In this document: piece by piece, positions 10,031 through 20,464 of the stretch
Numbering within the stretch: the first letter of the stretch is position 1
How the letters are laid out: every line of letters begins with the position of its first letter
From: Bufo bufo
Lineage: Eukaryota; Chordata; Amphibia; Anura; Bufonidae
DNA: 64,000 nucleotides
Direction of reading: 5' to 3'
NCBI RefSeq assembly: GCF_905171765.1
Contig: NC_053391.1
Span: 192,892,559-192,956,558 of the forward strand
The notes under the pieces: generated by a model
What the model was told of the DNA's origin: nothing
What the model saw: the letters and a program-made list of their open reading frames with translations, nothing else
Database searches by the model: none
Made by a program: the position numbers and the translations under genes

Positions 10031-12782
10031 AGTCTTGTCTACAAATGCTCACATTTTAGGGAATAACTCAATGAACTTGAGTCTATAATGGCATCTGAGA
10101 ATATAGATTTAGTGTCTGTTACTGTGACATGGTTCAATGAGAGTAATGACTGGGATATAACAATACCAGGGTTCTCTCTATATAGGAAAGACAGAGAAGG
10201 CAAGAAAAGGGGCGGGGTGGCCCTGTATGTGAAAGATAGCATAAAATCTAATCTAATACAAGTTAGCGAGACCAATTTAGAGTCCGTTTGGGTTATGTTG
10301 CAGCTTGATAATCATAAGGTAACTCGTGTAGGTGTGATATATAGACCACCTGGCCAAGTCAAAGAATTAGATGATCTACTAGTTGAGGAAATAGCTAAAA
10401 TGACATTGAAAGGGAAAGTTATCATTATGGGAGACTTTAATCTTCCTGATGCAAACTGGAAAACCAAAATAGCTAGTCCTGCCAGGAGTACAGATATTCT
10501 AAATTCCCTACTGGGATTATCTCTACAGCAAGAAGATGAGGAGCCAACCCGGAAGGAGGCCATTTTAGATTTAGTATTCACAAATGGGAATTTGGTATCT
10601 GATATTACTGTAGGGGAAAGATTTGGATCTAGTGATCACCAGTCAGTGTGGTTTACTATAAGTACAGTGACTGAGTCACACCACACAAAAACAAAAGTTT
10701 TAGATTTTAGAAAAACAGACGTTTCTAAAATTAGATTAGTGGTATACGAGTCCCTATCAGACTGGAACAGATTCAATGGAGTCCAGGAGAAATGGGACTA
10801 CTTAAAAGTGGCACTATTGAAGGCAACTGATAATTGCATTAGGCTTGTCAGTAAAAGCAAAAAAAAGAAAGAGTCACATGTGGTACTCAGCAGAAGTGGC
10901 CAAAATAATTAAAAACAAAAAGATAGCATTTAGTAATTTAAAAAAATAGATCAGACAGTGAAAAAAGGTGATAAGACATTCTTCAGATACATAAATGAAA
11001 AAAGGAAACTAAGATAAGGAATTACCAAATTAAAAACAAAAGAAGGAAGGTATATGGAAGAATATAAAGAACTAGCTCTTCAGATACATAAATGAAAAAA
11101 GGAAACTAAAACAAGGAATTACCAAATTAAAAACAAAAGAAGGAAGGTATATGGAAGAATATAAAGAACTAGCTGACTGCCTCAATAAATACTTCTGTTC
11201 AGTTTTTACAAAGGAAAATAAAGGAAAAGGACCTCAGTTAGGGAGGAAGACTAATGAATCTTTTGATGCATGTGTCTTTACAGAGGAAGAGGTTCTAAGT
11301 CAGCTGTCTAAAATTAATACAAATAAGTCACAGGGGCCTGATGGGATACACCCAAAGCTATTAAAAGAGCTTAGCGTTGTACTAGCAAAACCATTAACAG
11401 ATTTATTTAACCAATCACTGGTAACAGGAGTCGTTCCAGAAGATTGAAAATTAGCAAATGTTGTGCCCATTCACAAGAAAGGTAGTAGGAAGGAATAGGG
11501 CAACTATAGGCCAGTAAGCCTGACATCAATAGTGGGGAAATTAATGGAAACCATACTTAAGGAGAGGATTGTGGAACATCTAAAATCCCATGGATTAAAA
11601 GATGAAAAACAGCATGGGTTTACTTCAGGGAGATCATGTCAAACTAATCTTATTGATTTTTTTTATTGGGTGACTAAAATAGTAGATGGCGGAACTGCAG
11701 TAGACATCGCTTATCTAGACTTTATTAAGGCTTTTGATACTGTCCCACATAGAAGGCTTATCAATAAATTACAGTCTTTGTGCGTGGACTCCCATATTGT
11801 TGAATGGATTAGGCAGTGACTGAGGGACAGACAACAGAGGGTTGTAGTCAATGGAGTATATTCAGACCATGGTCTTGTTACCAGTGGGGTACCCCAGGGA
11901 TCTGTTCTGGGACCCATATTGTTTAATATCTTTATCAGCGAAATTGCAGATGGCCTCAATGGTAAGGTGTGTCTTTTTGCTGATGACACAAAGATTTATA
12001 ACATGGGTGATGTTCCTGGAGGGATACACCAAATGGAATAGGATTTGGGAAAACTAGAGGAATGGTCAAAAATCTGGCAACTAAAATGTAATGTTGATAA
12101 GTGCAAGATAATGCACCTGGGGCGTAAAAACCCAAGAGCAGAATATAAAATCAGTGATACAGTCCTAACCTCAATATCTGAGGAAAGGGATTTAGAGGTA
12201 ATTATTTCAGAAGACTTAAAGGTAGGCAGACAATGTCATAGAGCAGCAGGAAATGCTAGCAGAATGCTTGGGTGTATAGGGAGAGGCATTACCAGTAGAA
12301 AGAGGGAGGTGCTCATGCCGCTCTACAGAGCACTAGTGAGACCTCATTTGGAGTATTGTGTGCAGGACTGGAGACCATATCTCCAGGAGGATATTGGAAC
12401 TTTGGAGAGAGTTCAGAGAAGAGCTACTAAACTAGTACATGGATTGCAGGATAAAACTTACTAGGAAAGATTAAAGGACCATAACTTGTATAGCTTGGAA
12501 GAAAGACGAGACAGAGGGGATATGATAGAAACTTTTAAATACATAAAGGGAATCCACACTGTAAAAGAGGAGAGAATATTTCAAAGAAGAAAAACTGCTA
12601 CAAGAGGACATAGTTTTAAATTAGAGGGGCAATGGTTTAAAAGTAATATCAGGAAGCATTACTTTACTGAGAGAGTAGTGGATGCATGGAATAGCCTTCC
12701 TGCAGAAGTGGTAGCTGCAAATACAGTGAAGGAGTTTAAGCATGCACGTGATAGTCATAAGGCCATCCTTCATATAAGATAG
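10031..12782 (+). pseudogene. LINE ORF2 (endonuclease + reverse transcriptase), broken
   Basis: The endonuclease blocks are present: GVIYRPPG, IIMGDFNLPDANW and SSDH. The reverse transcriptase has KSQGPDGIHPKLLKEL, CQTNL, AYLDFIKAFDTVPHRRL (the motif A Asp is kept) and LFADDTKI near 11970-11990. Frameshifts or stops separate the readable segments near 10085, 10912, 11447, 11819, 12057 and 12464. The 97-bp duplication at 10981-11174 adds further disruption. It is not functional. Confidence 0.87.
10981..11174. repeat. 97-bp direct duplication within LINE ORF2
   Basis: The segment starting CTTCAGATACATAAATG at 10981 repeats at 11078. Both copies end at AAAGAACTAGCT. One visible internal difference is GATAAGG versus ACAAGG. 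It is a local event after insertion. Confidence 0.9.
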
Positions 12783-12868
12783 GGCCAAGGACTATTCATA
12801 GTATTCAGTATATTGGGCAGACTAGATGGGCCAAAAGGTTCTTATCTGCCGACACATTCTATGTTTCT

Positions 12869-13207
12869 AAACTAGAACAACCAGGTGCCAGTAGAGCTGA
12901 ACAAGTCAGAGTAGCAAGACCCTTTAAAAGAATACTGTCACTGTGCAGAGGGGGCATGACAAAGCAACAGTCTTGGTTTCCCAAGATTTCCCAAGTAAAA
13001 CATAACAACTTGAGAACTGCAATATATGAAAGATTTGATGTTAAGAAGTGGTAACTGGGAAACATAACTCACCCTATGTCATTTTAAGGAAATACAGCAA
13101 AATTTGCAGATCTGTGTTTTTTGATATCTTGTGTCACATGCAGTGGTCACTGGTTTACAAAGCCACAGACATATCATGAAACTGTCAATGGTGTATTTGT
13201 TTTTCCG
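12869..13207. other. No feature seen
   Basis: I see no gene, repeat end or RNA structure between the LINE tail and the TTAA-ended repeat. Confidence 0.4.
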
Positions 13208-13376
13208 TTAACCACTTCCAGACTGGGCCCTTTACCCCCTTCCCGACCAAGCCTATTTTTGAAAATCTGACACGTGTCACTATATTTGGTAATAACTACG
13301 CTTTTACTTATCCAAGCCATTCTGAGATTGTTTTCTTGTACTTCATGACACCTAATGAACAGCTCAAAAGTACATA

Positions 13377-15151
13377 CAGTCAGGTCCATAAATATTGGGA
13401 CATCTACACAATTCTAACATTTTTGGCTCTATACACCACCACAATGGATTTGAAATAAAAATTAACAAGATGTGCTTTAACTGCAGACTGTCCGGTTTAA
13501 TTTGAGGGTATTTACATGCAAATCAGGTGAACGGTGTAGGAATTACAACAGTTTGCATATGTGCCTCCCACTTGTTATGGGACCAACAGTAATGGGACAA
13601 TTGGCTTCTCAGCTGTCCCATGGCCAGGTGTGTGTTATTCCCTCATTATCCCAATTACAATGAGCAGATAAAAGGTCCAGAGTTCATTTCAAGTGTGCTA
13701 TTTACATTTGGAATCTGTTGCTGTCAACTCTCAAGATGAGATCCAAAGAGCTGTCACTATCAGTGAAGCAAGCCATCAAATCCTTTGCAGTCAAATACAG
13801 CCTGAAGTCTGGAACGCATAGACATCACCAGCCGCTAGGTTTCATCCCTGGTGATGCTCTGCCAGGCCTCTACTGCAACTGTCTTCAGTTCCTGCTTGTT
13901 TTTGGGGCATTTTCCCTTCAGTTTTGTCTTCAACAAGTGAAATGCATGCTCAATCGGATTCAGGTCAGGTGATTGACTTGGCCATTGCATAACATTCCAC
14001 TTCTTTCCCTTAAAAAACTCTTTGGTTGCTTTTGCAGTATGCTTTGGGTCATTGTCCATCTGCACTGTGAAGTGCCGTCCAATGAGCTCTGAAGCATTTG
14101 GCTGAATATGAGCAGATAATATTGCCCGAAACACTTCAGAATTCATCCTGCTGCTTTTGTCAGCAGTCACATCATCAATAAATACAAGAGAACCAGTTCC
14201 ATTGGCAGCCATACATGCCCACGCCATGACACTACCACCACCATGCTTCACTGATGAGGTGGTATGCTTAGGATCATGAGCAGTTCCTTTCCTTCTCCAT
14301 ACTCTTCTCTTCCCATCACTCTGGTACAAGTTGATCTTGGCCTCATCTGTCCATAGGATGTTGTTCCAGAACTGTGAAGACTTTTTTAGATGTCGTTTGG
14401 CAAACTCTAATCTGGCCTTCCTGTTTTTGAGGCTCACCAATGGTTTACATCTTGTAGGGAACCCTCTGTATTCACTCTGGTGAATTCTTCTCTTGATTGT
14501 TGACTTTGACACACATACACCTACCTCCTGGAGAGTGTTCTTGATCTGGCCAACTGTTGTGAAGGGTCTTTTCTTCACCAGGGAAAGAATTCTTCGGTCA
14601 TCCACCACAGTTGTTTTCTGTGGTCTTCTGGGTCTTTTGGTGTTGCTGAGCTCATCGGTGCGTTCCTTCTTTTTAAGAATGTTCCAAACAGTTGTTTTGG
14701 CCACGCCTAATGTTTTTGCTATCTCTCTGATGGGTTTGTTTTCTTTTTTCAGCCTAATGATGGCTTGCTTCACTGATAGTGACAGCTCTTTGGATCTCAT
14801 CTTGAGAGTTGACAGCAACAGATTCCAAATGTAAATAGCACACTTGAAATGAACTCTGGACCTTTTATCTGCTCATTGTAATTGGGATAATTAGGGAATA
14901 ACACACACCTGGCCATGGGACAGCTGAGAAGCCAATTGTCCCATTACTGTTGGTCCCATAACAAGTGGGAGGCACATATGCAAACTGTTGTAATTCCTAC
15001 ACCTGATTTGCATGTAAATACCCTCAAATTAAAGCTGACAGTCTGCAGTTAAAGCACATCTTGTTAGTTTAATTTCAAATCCATTGTGGTGGTGTATAGA
15101 GCCCAAAATGTTACAATTGTGTAGATGTCCCAATATTTATGGACCTGACTG
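13377..15151 (-). mobile_element. Tc1-like transposon, copy 2, with an extended inverted arm
   Basis: The ends CAGTCAGGTCC and its complement are flanked by TA on both sides (13375-13376, 15152-15153). The right arm has the usual arrangement. The left arm instead continues for about 400 bp as an inverted copy of the right arm, including the first codons of the transposase (13711-13776). It then jumps into normal left-arm sequence at AATCCTTTGCAGTC. The element is therefore about 125 bp longer than copy 1. Confidence 0.93.
13835..14818 (-). CDS. Tc1-like DD34E transposase, copy 2
   Basis: This 327-residue frame is open. It has the N-terminal helix-turn-helix (AKTLGVAKTTVWNILKK), catalytic Asp in WTDEAKINLYQ, second Asp in QMDNDPKHT and Glu in [11 protein letters not shown], 34 residues apart. 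Compared with copy 1 it keeps the Trp before the first Asp and the LNPIE signature, so it looks less damaged. It ends at the same TAG as copy 1, short of the usual C-terminus. Whether that shortened protein works is unknown. Confidence 0.9.
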   Translation of the reverse strand: MLSTLKMRSKELSLSVKQAIIRLKKENKPIREIAKTLGVAKTTVWNILKKKERTDELSNTKRPRRPQKTTVVDDRRILSLVKKRPFTTVGQIKNTLQEVGVCVSKSTIKRRIHQSEYRGFPTRCKPLVSLKNRKARLEFAKRHLKKSSQFWNNILWTDEAKINLYQSDGKRRVWRRKGTAHDPKHTTSSVKHGGGSVMAWACMAANGTGSLVFIDDVTADKSSRMNSEVFRAILSAHIQPNASELIGRHFTVQMDNDPKHTAKATKEFFKGKKWNVMQWPSQSPDLNPIEHAFHLLKTKLKGKCPKNKQELKTVAVEAWQSITRDET

Positions 15152-15655
15152 TATATATGTAAAGTGCACAGTGCCAAAACAATCTATAGACAACAAAGGA
15201 GAGTAGGTAATAATAAATAATACAGACCAGTATGGTTCCCAAAAACCCAGACGCGTGTTTCGCGTGTAGCCTCCCTTTCACCTGAGGAAGCTACACGAGA
15301 AACAGCTCGAATTTTTAATACTTGGGTGTGAAAATGAAAAATTACTTTTTTTTTATTACAAGAAAAATCTTTACAAGAAAAACTTTCTTTTTCACAAAAG
15401 ATAACAGGAGAATATCCCCCCCCCCCCCCCCATTTTGTGCGAGACAAGCTGTAGTTTTAATTGACACCATTTTTTGGTACATTTGGCTTTCTGGTTGCTT
15501 TTTATATCATTTTTGGGAGGTGAAGTCATTTTTCTATTTATTTTTTTACACCGTTCACTTGATAGGATAGATCATGTGATATTTTTTATAGATCTGGTCA
15601 TTATGGACACAACGATACCAAATATGCCTAGTTTTTATTTTACTTTTACGTTTTA

Positions 15656-16122
15656 GGCTACTTTGACTCTGGCGTTTCTGGGTCCGCTTGTGAGATCCGT
15701 TTCAGGGCTCTCACAAGCGGCCCATAATGGATCAGTTCAGCCCCAATGCATTCTGAATGGATAAGGATCCGTTCAGAATGCATCAATTTGGCTGCGTTTG
15801 GTCTCCGTTCCGCTTTTTAGGCGCATACTAAAACGCAGCTTGCAATGTTTTGGTGTCCGCCTGACGATGCAGAGCCAAACAGAACCGTCCTGACTTACAA
15901 TGTAAGTCAATGGGGACGGATCCGTTTTCACTGACACAATATGGTGCAATTGAAAAGGATCCGTCACCCGATAACTTTCAATGTAAGTCAAGACGGATCC
16001 GTTTTGAATGAATAATGCAAACGGATCTGTTCTGAACGGATACAAGCATTTGCATTATCAGTGCGGATCCGTCTGTGCAGATACAAGACGAATCCGCACC
16101 GAACGCAGGTGTGAAAGTAGCC
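15656..16122. mobile_element. MITE, TTA target duplication (PIF/Harbinger-type), copy 1
   Basis: TTA lies on both sides (15653-15655, 16123-16125). The ends are GGCTACTTTGAC on the left and the complement of GGCTACTTTCACACC on the right. Interior phrases GGATCCGTT, TTACAATGTAAGTCA and CAATGCATTCTGAATGG-type blocks occur inverted. The same family is at 45745-46263. Confidence 0.8.
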
Positions 16123-17287
16123 TTACACAATAAAAACATTTTTAGAAAAAAAATCATGTTTTTGTGTTGCCATTTTCTTAGAGCCATATTTCTTTTCATT
16201 TTTCTGGCTATAGTCTTGTGTGAGGGCTTTTTTGTTGCAGGTCGAGGTGACATTTTTATTGCTACCATTTTGGGATACATACAACATTTTGATTGATTGA
16301 TATTATGTTTTTTGTGAGGTGAGGTGACAAAAAAAAACTATTTTGGCATAATCTTTTTATTTTATTTTTTTACACCATTCACTTGATGGGGTAGGTCATG
16401 TGATATTTTTGTAGAGCCAATTGTTACGGATGCGGCGATACCAAATATATCTATTTAATTTTTTTTTACATTTTACACAATAGGCATTTTTAGATGGCTA
16501 TGGTCTTGTGTGGGGGCTCATTTTCTGCGGGATGAGGTGACGTTTTTATTGCTACCAATTTGGGGTACATACGACTTATTGATTGATCAACATTACGTTT
16601 TTTGGGAGGTGAGCTTATTAAAAAATCTGTTTTGGCGCTATGTTTATTTTTATTTTTTCTAACGGTGTTCATCTGATGGGGTATTATTATAGAGCTGGTC
16701 GTTGTGGACGCGGTGATACCAAATATGTTTATTTATTTATTTTTCTTCTATTTTTTATTTTACACTTTGTGTCCCCCATAAGGTCATACAAGACCTCTGG
16801 GGGACATTTAACTTCTTTTTTTTTTTTAACTATTCATTTCTCCTGTAAATGGGGCTGACATAGTAGCCCCAGTTACAGGGGAAGTACACCCCCCAGATAG
16901 GCTGTGCAGCATAATACAGCGCTGTACAGCCTCAGTGCAGGGCTGATCGAGGTCTATGGAAGACCCGACAACTCCTGCACTCATCCAGCGTCGGCGATCA
17001 CATGACCACCGGGCCGGGACAGGAAGCGGCATAGCGCTTCCTGATCTGTATACACAGCGCTCGGTGAGCATTGTGTATACAGCGATTTAGAAGGCAGGGA
17101 CACCCAGGAACGGTTCCTGCCTTCTCTCTGGGTTGCCCTGCTGTCACTGACAGCGGGCCTCCCGCTCGGCAGCTTCACGATTAGTATGCAGCTGCCATCT
17201 CTGAAATGACGTTCCAGAACGTCCATTCAGAGATAAACCGACCGCCCAAGGACGTTTATAGACAATGGGCGGTCGTGAAATGGTTAA

Positions 17288-17613
17288 AAGGGCTGTCCCA
17301 CCATAAAACCGTTACCCCTATCCCAGTGGTCAGAACCCCACCAATCATAAGAATGAGGTGTTGGGGTCTCCAGAGAAAATGAAGTAGCAGTCTATGGGAC
17401 TACCAGAGATAGCTGAGCACTGTATTTAGTTTTTTCATCGGCAGTCTTATACAGTTGAATGGAGCTGCAGAGCGCATGCACTTCATTCACTCCGGGGGGC
17501 TTTAATCCTCATTCTTGTGATCGGTGAGGGTCGCAGCAGTCTGACCCCACTGATCAGATTCTTATCTTCTATCCTATGGACAGGAAATGAGTTCTTATGG
17601 TGGAACAACCACT
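17288..17613. mobile_element. TTAA-flanked MITE
   Basis: The left end AAGGGCTGTCCCACCATAA pairs with the complement of the right end (TTATGGTGGAACAACCACT). TTAA flanks at 17284-17287 and 17614-17617. The left TTAA is shared with the end of the larger repeat. No coding capacity. Confidence 0.7.
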
Positions 17614-17617
17614 TTAA

Positions 17618-17896
17618 GGGTACGGCCACACGTGGCGAATTTGCCGCTACAAAACATCCTTGGTGCGTAAAGGTGAAACTTGTGGTGTTAATCTGCAGCA
17701 TGAATTGACAGGCTGCAGATTTAAAATCCACACTGCTTGTCAAGTTATGTGCAGATTTCAGTGGGCACATTTTACTCAGTGTGTGGGTAAGATTTCCTAA
17801 AATCGTATCCACTTCGCTGCAACTGTAAATGTTGCAGAATTTCTGCTTGCGATTCTGCTGCTGAAAATCTACAGTGTTTATTCCATGTGTGTACCC
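17618..17896. mobile_element. Short MITE with GGGTAC ends
   Basis: The left end GGGTACGGCCACACGTGG pairs imperfectly with the complement of the right end (CCATGTGTGTACCC). The flanks are TAA and TAC, so the target duplication is imperfect. It abuts the preceding TTAA MITE. Confidence 0.6.
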
Positions 17897-18821
17897 TACA
17901 TTGCCATTTTCTTTATATACTGTTTGAAAAATGATCAAATATTCATTTGTGCACCTGAAAATGAAAAAATAAAACTTTATATTGGGTTTCCTTGTTGTGG
18001 TACAGAACCACAAAGTATGAGGTACACATCACTGGTGAGGCACCCCCCAGGTGTTTAGGGATAGCAGTTTTGATAAGAGAGGTCATATGCTGCTTGCTCC
18101 TGCCGGACAGACCTTTTAATAGCTAAAACAATCTGTGGTTTAGTAATAGGATAGCGGTTATTTCTAATTTTGTCATAAACTTGTTCCTAGGGCTGGATCA
18201 AGGCTAGTCAAGGTTGCATAGTACAAAATTTGTTAAGGCGCCCATACATCTTTAAAAGCAATGACTGCTATTCCGTCAGACTTACACATACACACTTGAC
18301 CCAGTTGAGCATTTACAAGAGAAAGAGGATAAAGCTATTGACAGATACCTCTGGCAGCAGCTTATCTCTTGGGCAGGGGCGTAGCTTTAGGGGAAGCTGG
18401 GGAAGCGGCTGCTTTGGGGCGAGAACTCAGAAGAGGCCCACCCAGGAGGAGGACTGATTTTATTGCAAGGACTGCCTCAAAATATTATAAAACAACATTA
18501 TACTGCTCTTGGGAGAACAAAAGGATCGGATATTGAAATTCTACATGCCGATCCTTCTCTCAAATTATGTCAGGAGAAAATCGGGAGGTCCCCATGTTAG
18601 ATTAACAGCCACTCAGCTAAAAAAAGCAGGTTCAACCGACAATATACTAATATGTATGAGGGCCTTTTAAAGGTTCTTAGGAACTGTGTCATATAATGAA
18701 TAGCTAACACCCTTAAAAAAAAAACTGTCCAATATACTAATCGAACTGATATCTCTCCATGCCCCCACTGCCAGTGTCCTCTGTTACCCGCTTCCTTCCT
18801 TGCCTTTTAGAGCAATGTGTG
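17897..18821. other. No gene; fragment of an AGGGGCGTAGCT repeat
   Basis: At 18375 one end of the AGGGGCGTAGCT MITE family appears (compare 44891-45201), but I find no second end. Nothing else is recognised. Confidence 0.4.
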
Positions 18822-19339
18822 TGTCACGAAAGGGAGGGAGGAGTGCAGCCCTGAAATCCACCTGCACCTCTATCCCTACCTACTTCCACGACCCGTCCTA
18901 ACTGACAGCGTACAACTTGGCGGCAGTCCCTAGCCTATATACGTGCAGGGGCCTAAAGATGATAAGAGGAAAAAACGTGAACAGAGTCAGGGAAGCAAAA
19001 GTGAAAGCCAGGAGGTCACGCAGGTACACAGGGAAAAACACAAGGTCAATACAATCCAAAGTCAGAAGCCAAGAGGTCACGTCAAATCCAAGAAGGTCAC
19101 AAGGTCGAGGTCAAAAACAGAGCCGAGGTCAAAACACACAGAGTACACAATATAAGAATATGCTGGTGAGGGTAGCAAGACCAATCACAGGCAACCTGTG
19201 GCCAGCAGGCTGCCTGTTTAAATAACCCCTACAGGTGAGTCACATGAGTCGTATTGCGCATAATACAGCTGAGCGCCAATTTATTATTATCGCATTTAGA
19301 TCCCCTTCTGCTCGTTGTCACCGCCGGCTCCCCGTGACA
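18822..19339 (-). repeat. LTR of a minus-strand Gypsy element
   Basis: It begins TGTCACGAAAGG and ends CCCCGTGACA on the plus strand, so both ends carry TGTCACG palindromically. On the minus strand it is preceded by a purine run (GAAAGGGGGAGTGC at about 19340-19353), placing it as the 3' LTR. The interior has short GTGACCT-CTTGG-type repeats. A related plus-strand LTR is at about 34960-36108. Confidence 0.75.
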
Positions 19340-19803
19340 GCACTCCCCCTTTCACGAGGGGCCACCGGACCCATAATCACTGGAGTGGGTTTCTCCGGGT
19401 GAGCTAAATGGAAATGTTTTACCAACCTCTTAACATGCATCTTGCTAGCTGGTACCCAAGACCCCTCCTCAGGACCATAACCCTTCTAGTGATCCAAATA
19501 TTACAATAAATTCCGGACTTTTCTCACATCAAGGATTCTAGAAATTTTGAATTCTAGTTGGCCGGCAACCTCCACTGGCTGCGGATATTCCTGAGTAGGG
19601 AATGCAGGCGATACATACTTTTTGAATAATGCTTTATGGAAAACATTATGGATACGAAAGGAGTCAGGTAACCGTAACTTAAAAGACACAGGGTTAATGA
19701 TTTGATTGATTTCATAAGGACCAATAAAGTGCGGTGCAAATTTACTTGAAGGTACCTGGTAGAGACTAATTCCTGGTAGACAACCACACTTTATCTCCCA
19801 ATA
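19340..19803 (-). pseudogene. Gypsy integrase C-terminus and chromodomain remnant
   Basis: Reading the minus strand from 19803 gives GDKVWLSTRN, then FAPHFIGPYEI, the FRIHNVFHKALFKKYV block and a chromodomain-like end (FKISRILDVRKVRNLL ... KGYGPEEGSWVPASKMHV). Stops interrupt it near 19770 and twice inside the chromodomain. The protein order GDKVWLS-GPY-chromodomain matches the intact version at 56430-56820. The fragment is cut just before the plus-strand Gypsy element. Confidence 0.8.
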
Positions 19804-19822
19804 GTGATGAGCAGCAGGGGCT

Positions 19823-20418
19823 TGTCACACTGGTGACAGGTTTGAGAAGATCTGAAAGATTATCTGCTCATTAGTGATCTGACAGCATCTTTTGGTTTCA
19901 CTTTGTCTGTGTGTTGCTTGTATGTCCACACCTCCTGTTCAGGTGTGGATTATGTGACCTTTACCTTCCCCTATTTAGTTGGACTCCACCCATCACTCCT
20001 TGCTCTGGATAGCTTCATTTGGTGTTGGAAGAGCTGGAGTGTGGTTCTAGTTGAAGTCCTGATCATCCATCATCCATCATCCTTAGAAGTTAAAGTGTTC
20101 CGCTTGTTGTGTTTTGTATTCCCCCCCCCCCCCTCTGTTGTTTCATAGGCCTCAGTGAGACTCTGGTTCCTTCACCAGGGAAGGAGCGGGTTGTCTCTGC
20201 CCTGTCATAAGTCTAGGGCATCTGAGGGCCACCAGGGTTTTCTAGGTTCCTGTGTATGGGCATCTCTACCATCGAGAGGTGCCCATACGGATAGGAGTTA
20301 GGGCCAGGAGCAGGGTTTCATAGGTGGTGACCCTTTTCCTTCCCTAGCGGTGAGGCCTAGTGTCTTTTCCCTTCAGTCTTGTTGTCTTTTGGTGTTATCC
20401 CCTATTACATCCGTGACA
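19823..20418 (+). repeat. 5' LTR of Gypsy element B
   Basis: The start TGTCACACTGG and end CATCCGTGACA are chosen by analogy with the two other plus-strand Gypsy LTRs here, which also end ACA and are followed directly by TTA. There is no second LTR copy to verify the boundaries. It includes a poly-C run near 20121-20132. Confidence 0.65.
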
Positions 20419-20464
20419 TTATCCAGAGCCAATACCGCCATTTTTTGTTCTGATCTGTGCAGCT

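Larger units (their letters stand above)
9660..12868 (+). mobile_element. CR1-type LINE, 5'-truncated and decayed
   Basis: It contains the C-terminal part of ORF1, then a broken ORF2 with endonuclease and reverse transcriptase. The 3' untranslated segment ends TTATCTGCCGACACATTCTA-TGTTTCT, the octamer-style tail of CR1. Another tail of the same subfamily is at 45202-45392. The 5' boundary is approximate. Confidence 0.85.
13208..17287. mobile_element. Large TTAA-ended non-autonomous repeat hosting a Tc1 and a MITE
   Basis: The left end reads TTAACCACTTCC (TTAA 13208-13211). The right end is the complement of TTAACCATTTCACGA (TTAA 17284-17287). The interior carries phrases such as TTTTATTGCTACCA-TTTGGGG, TTTTTTGGGAGGTGA and ACACAAT-GGCATTTT that repeat in degenerate form. 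Removing the Tc1 and MITE leaves about 1.8 kb with no transposase. TTAA ends point to piggyBac, but this is inference. Confidence 0.6.

Noticed and set aside
13718..13972. Apparent second, short Tc1 transposase start on the plus strand
   Set aside because: It is the inverted copy of the first codons in the rearranged left arm, running into antisense of the real gene.
19803..19823. TAGTGATGAGC just before the Gypsy B LTR as a hAT terminal repeat
   Set aside because: Only a few bases match the hAT ends, and no partner end or 8-bp duplication was found.
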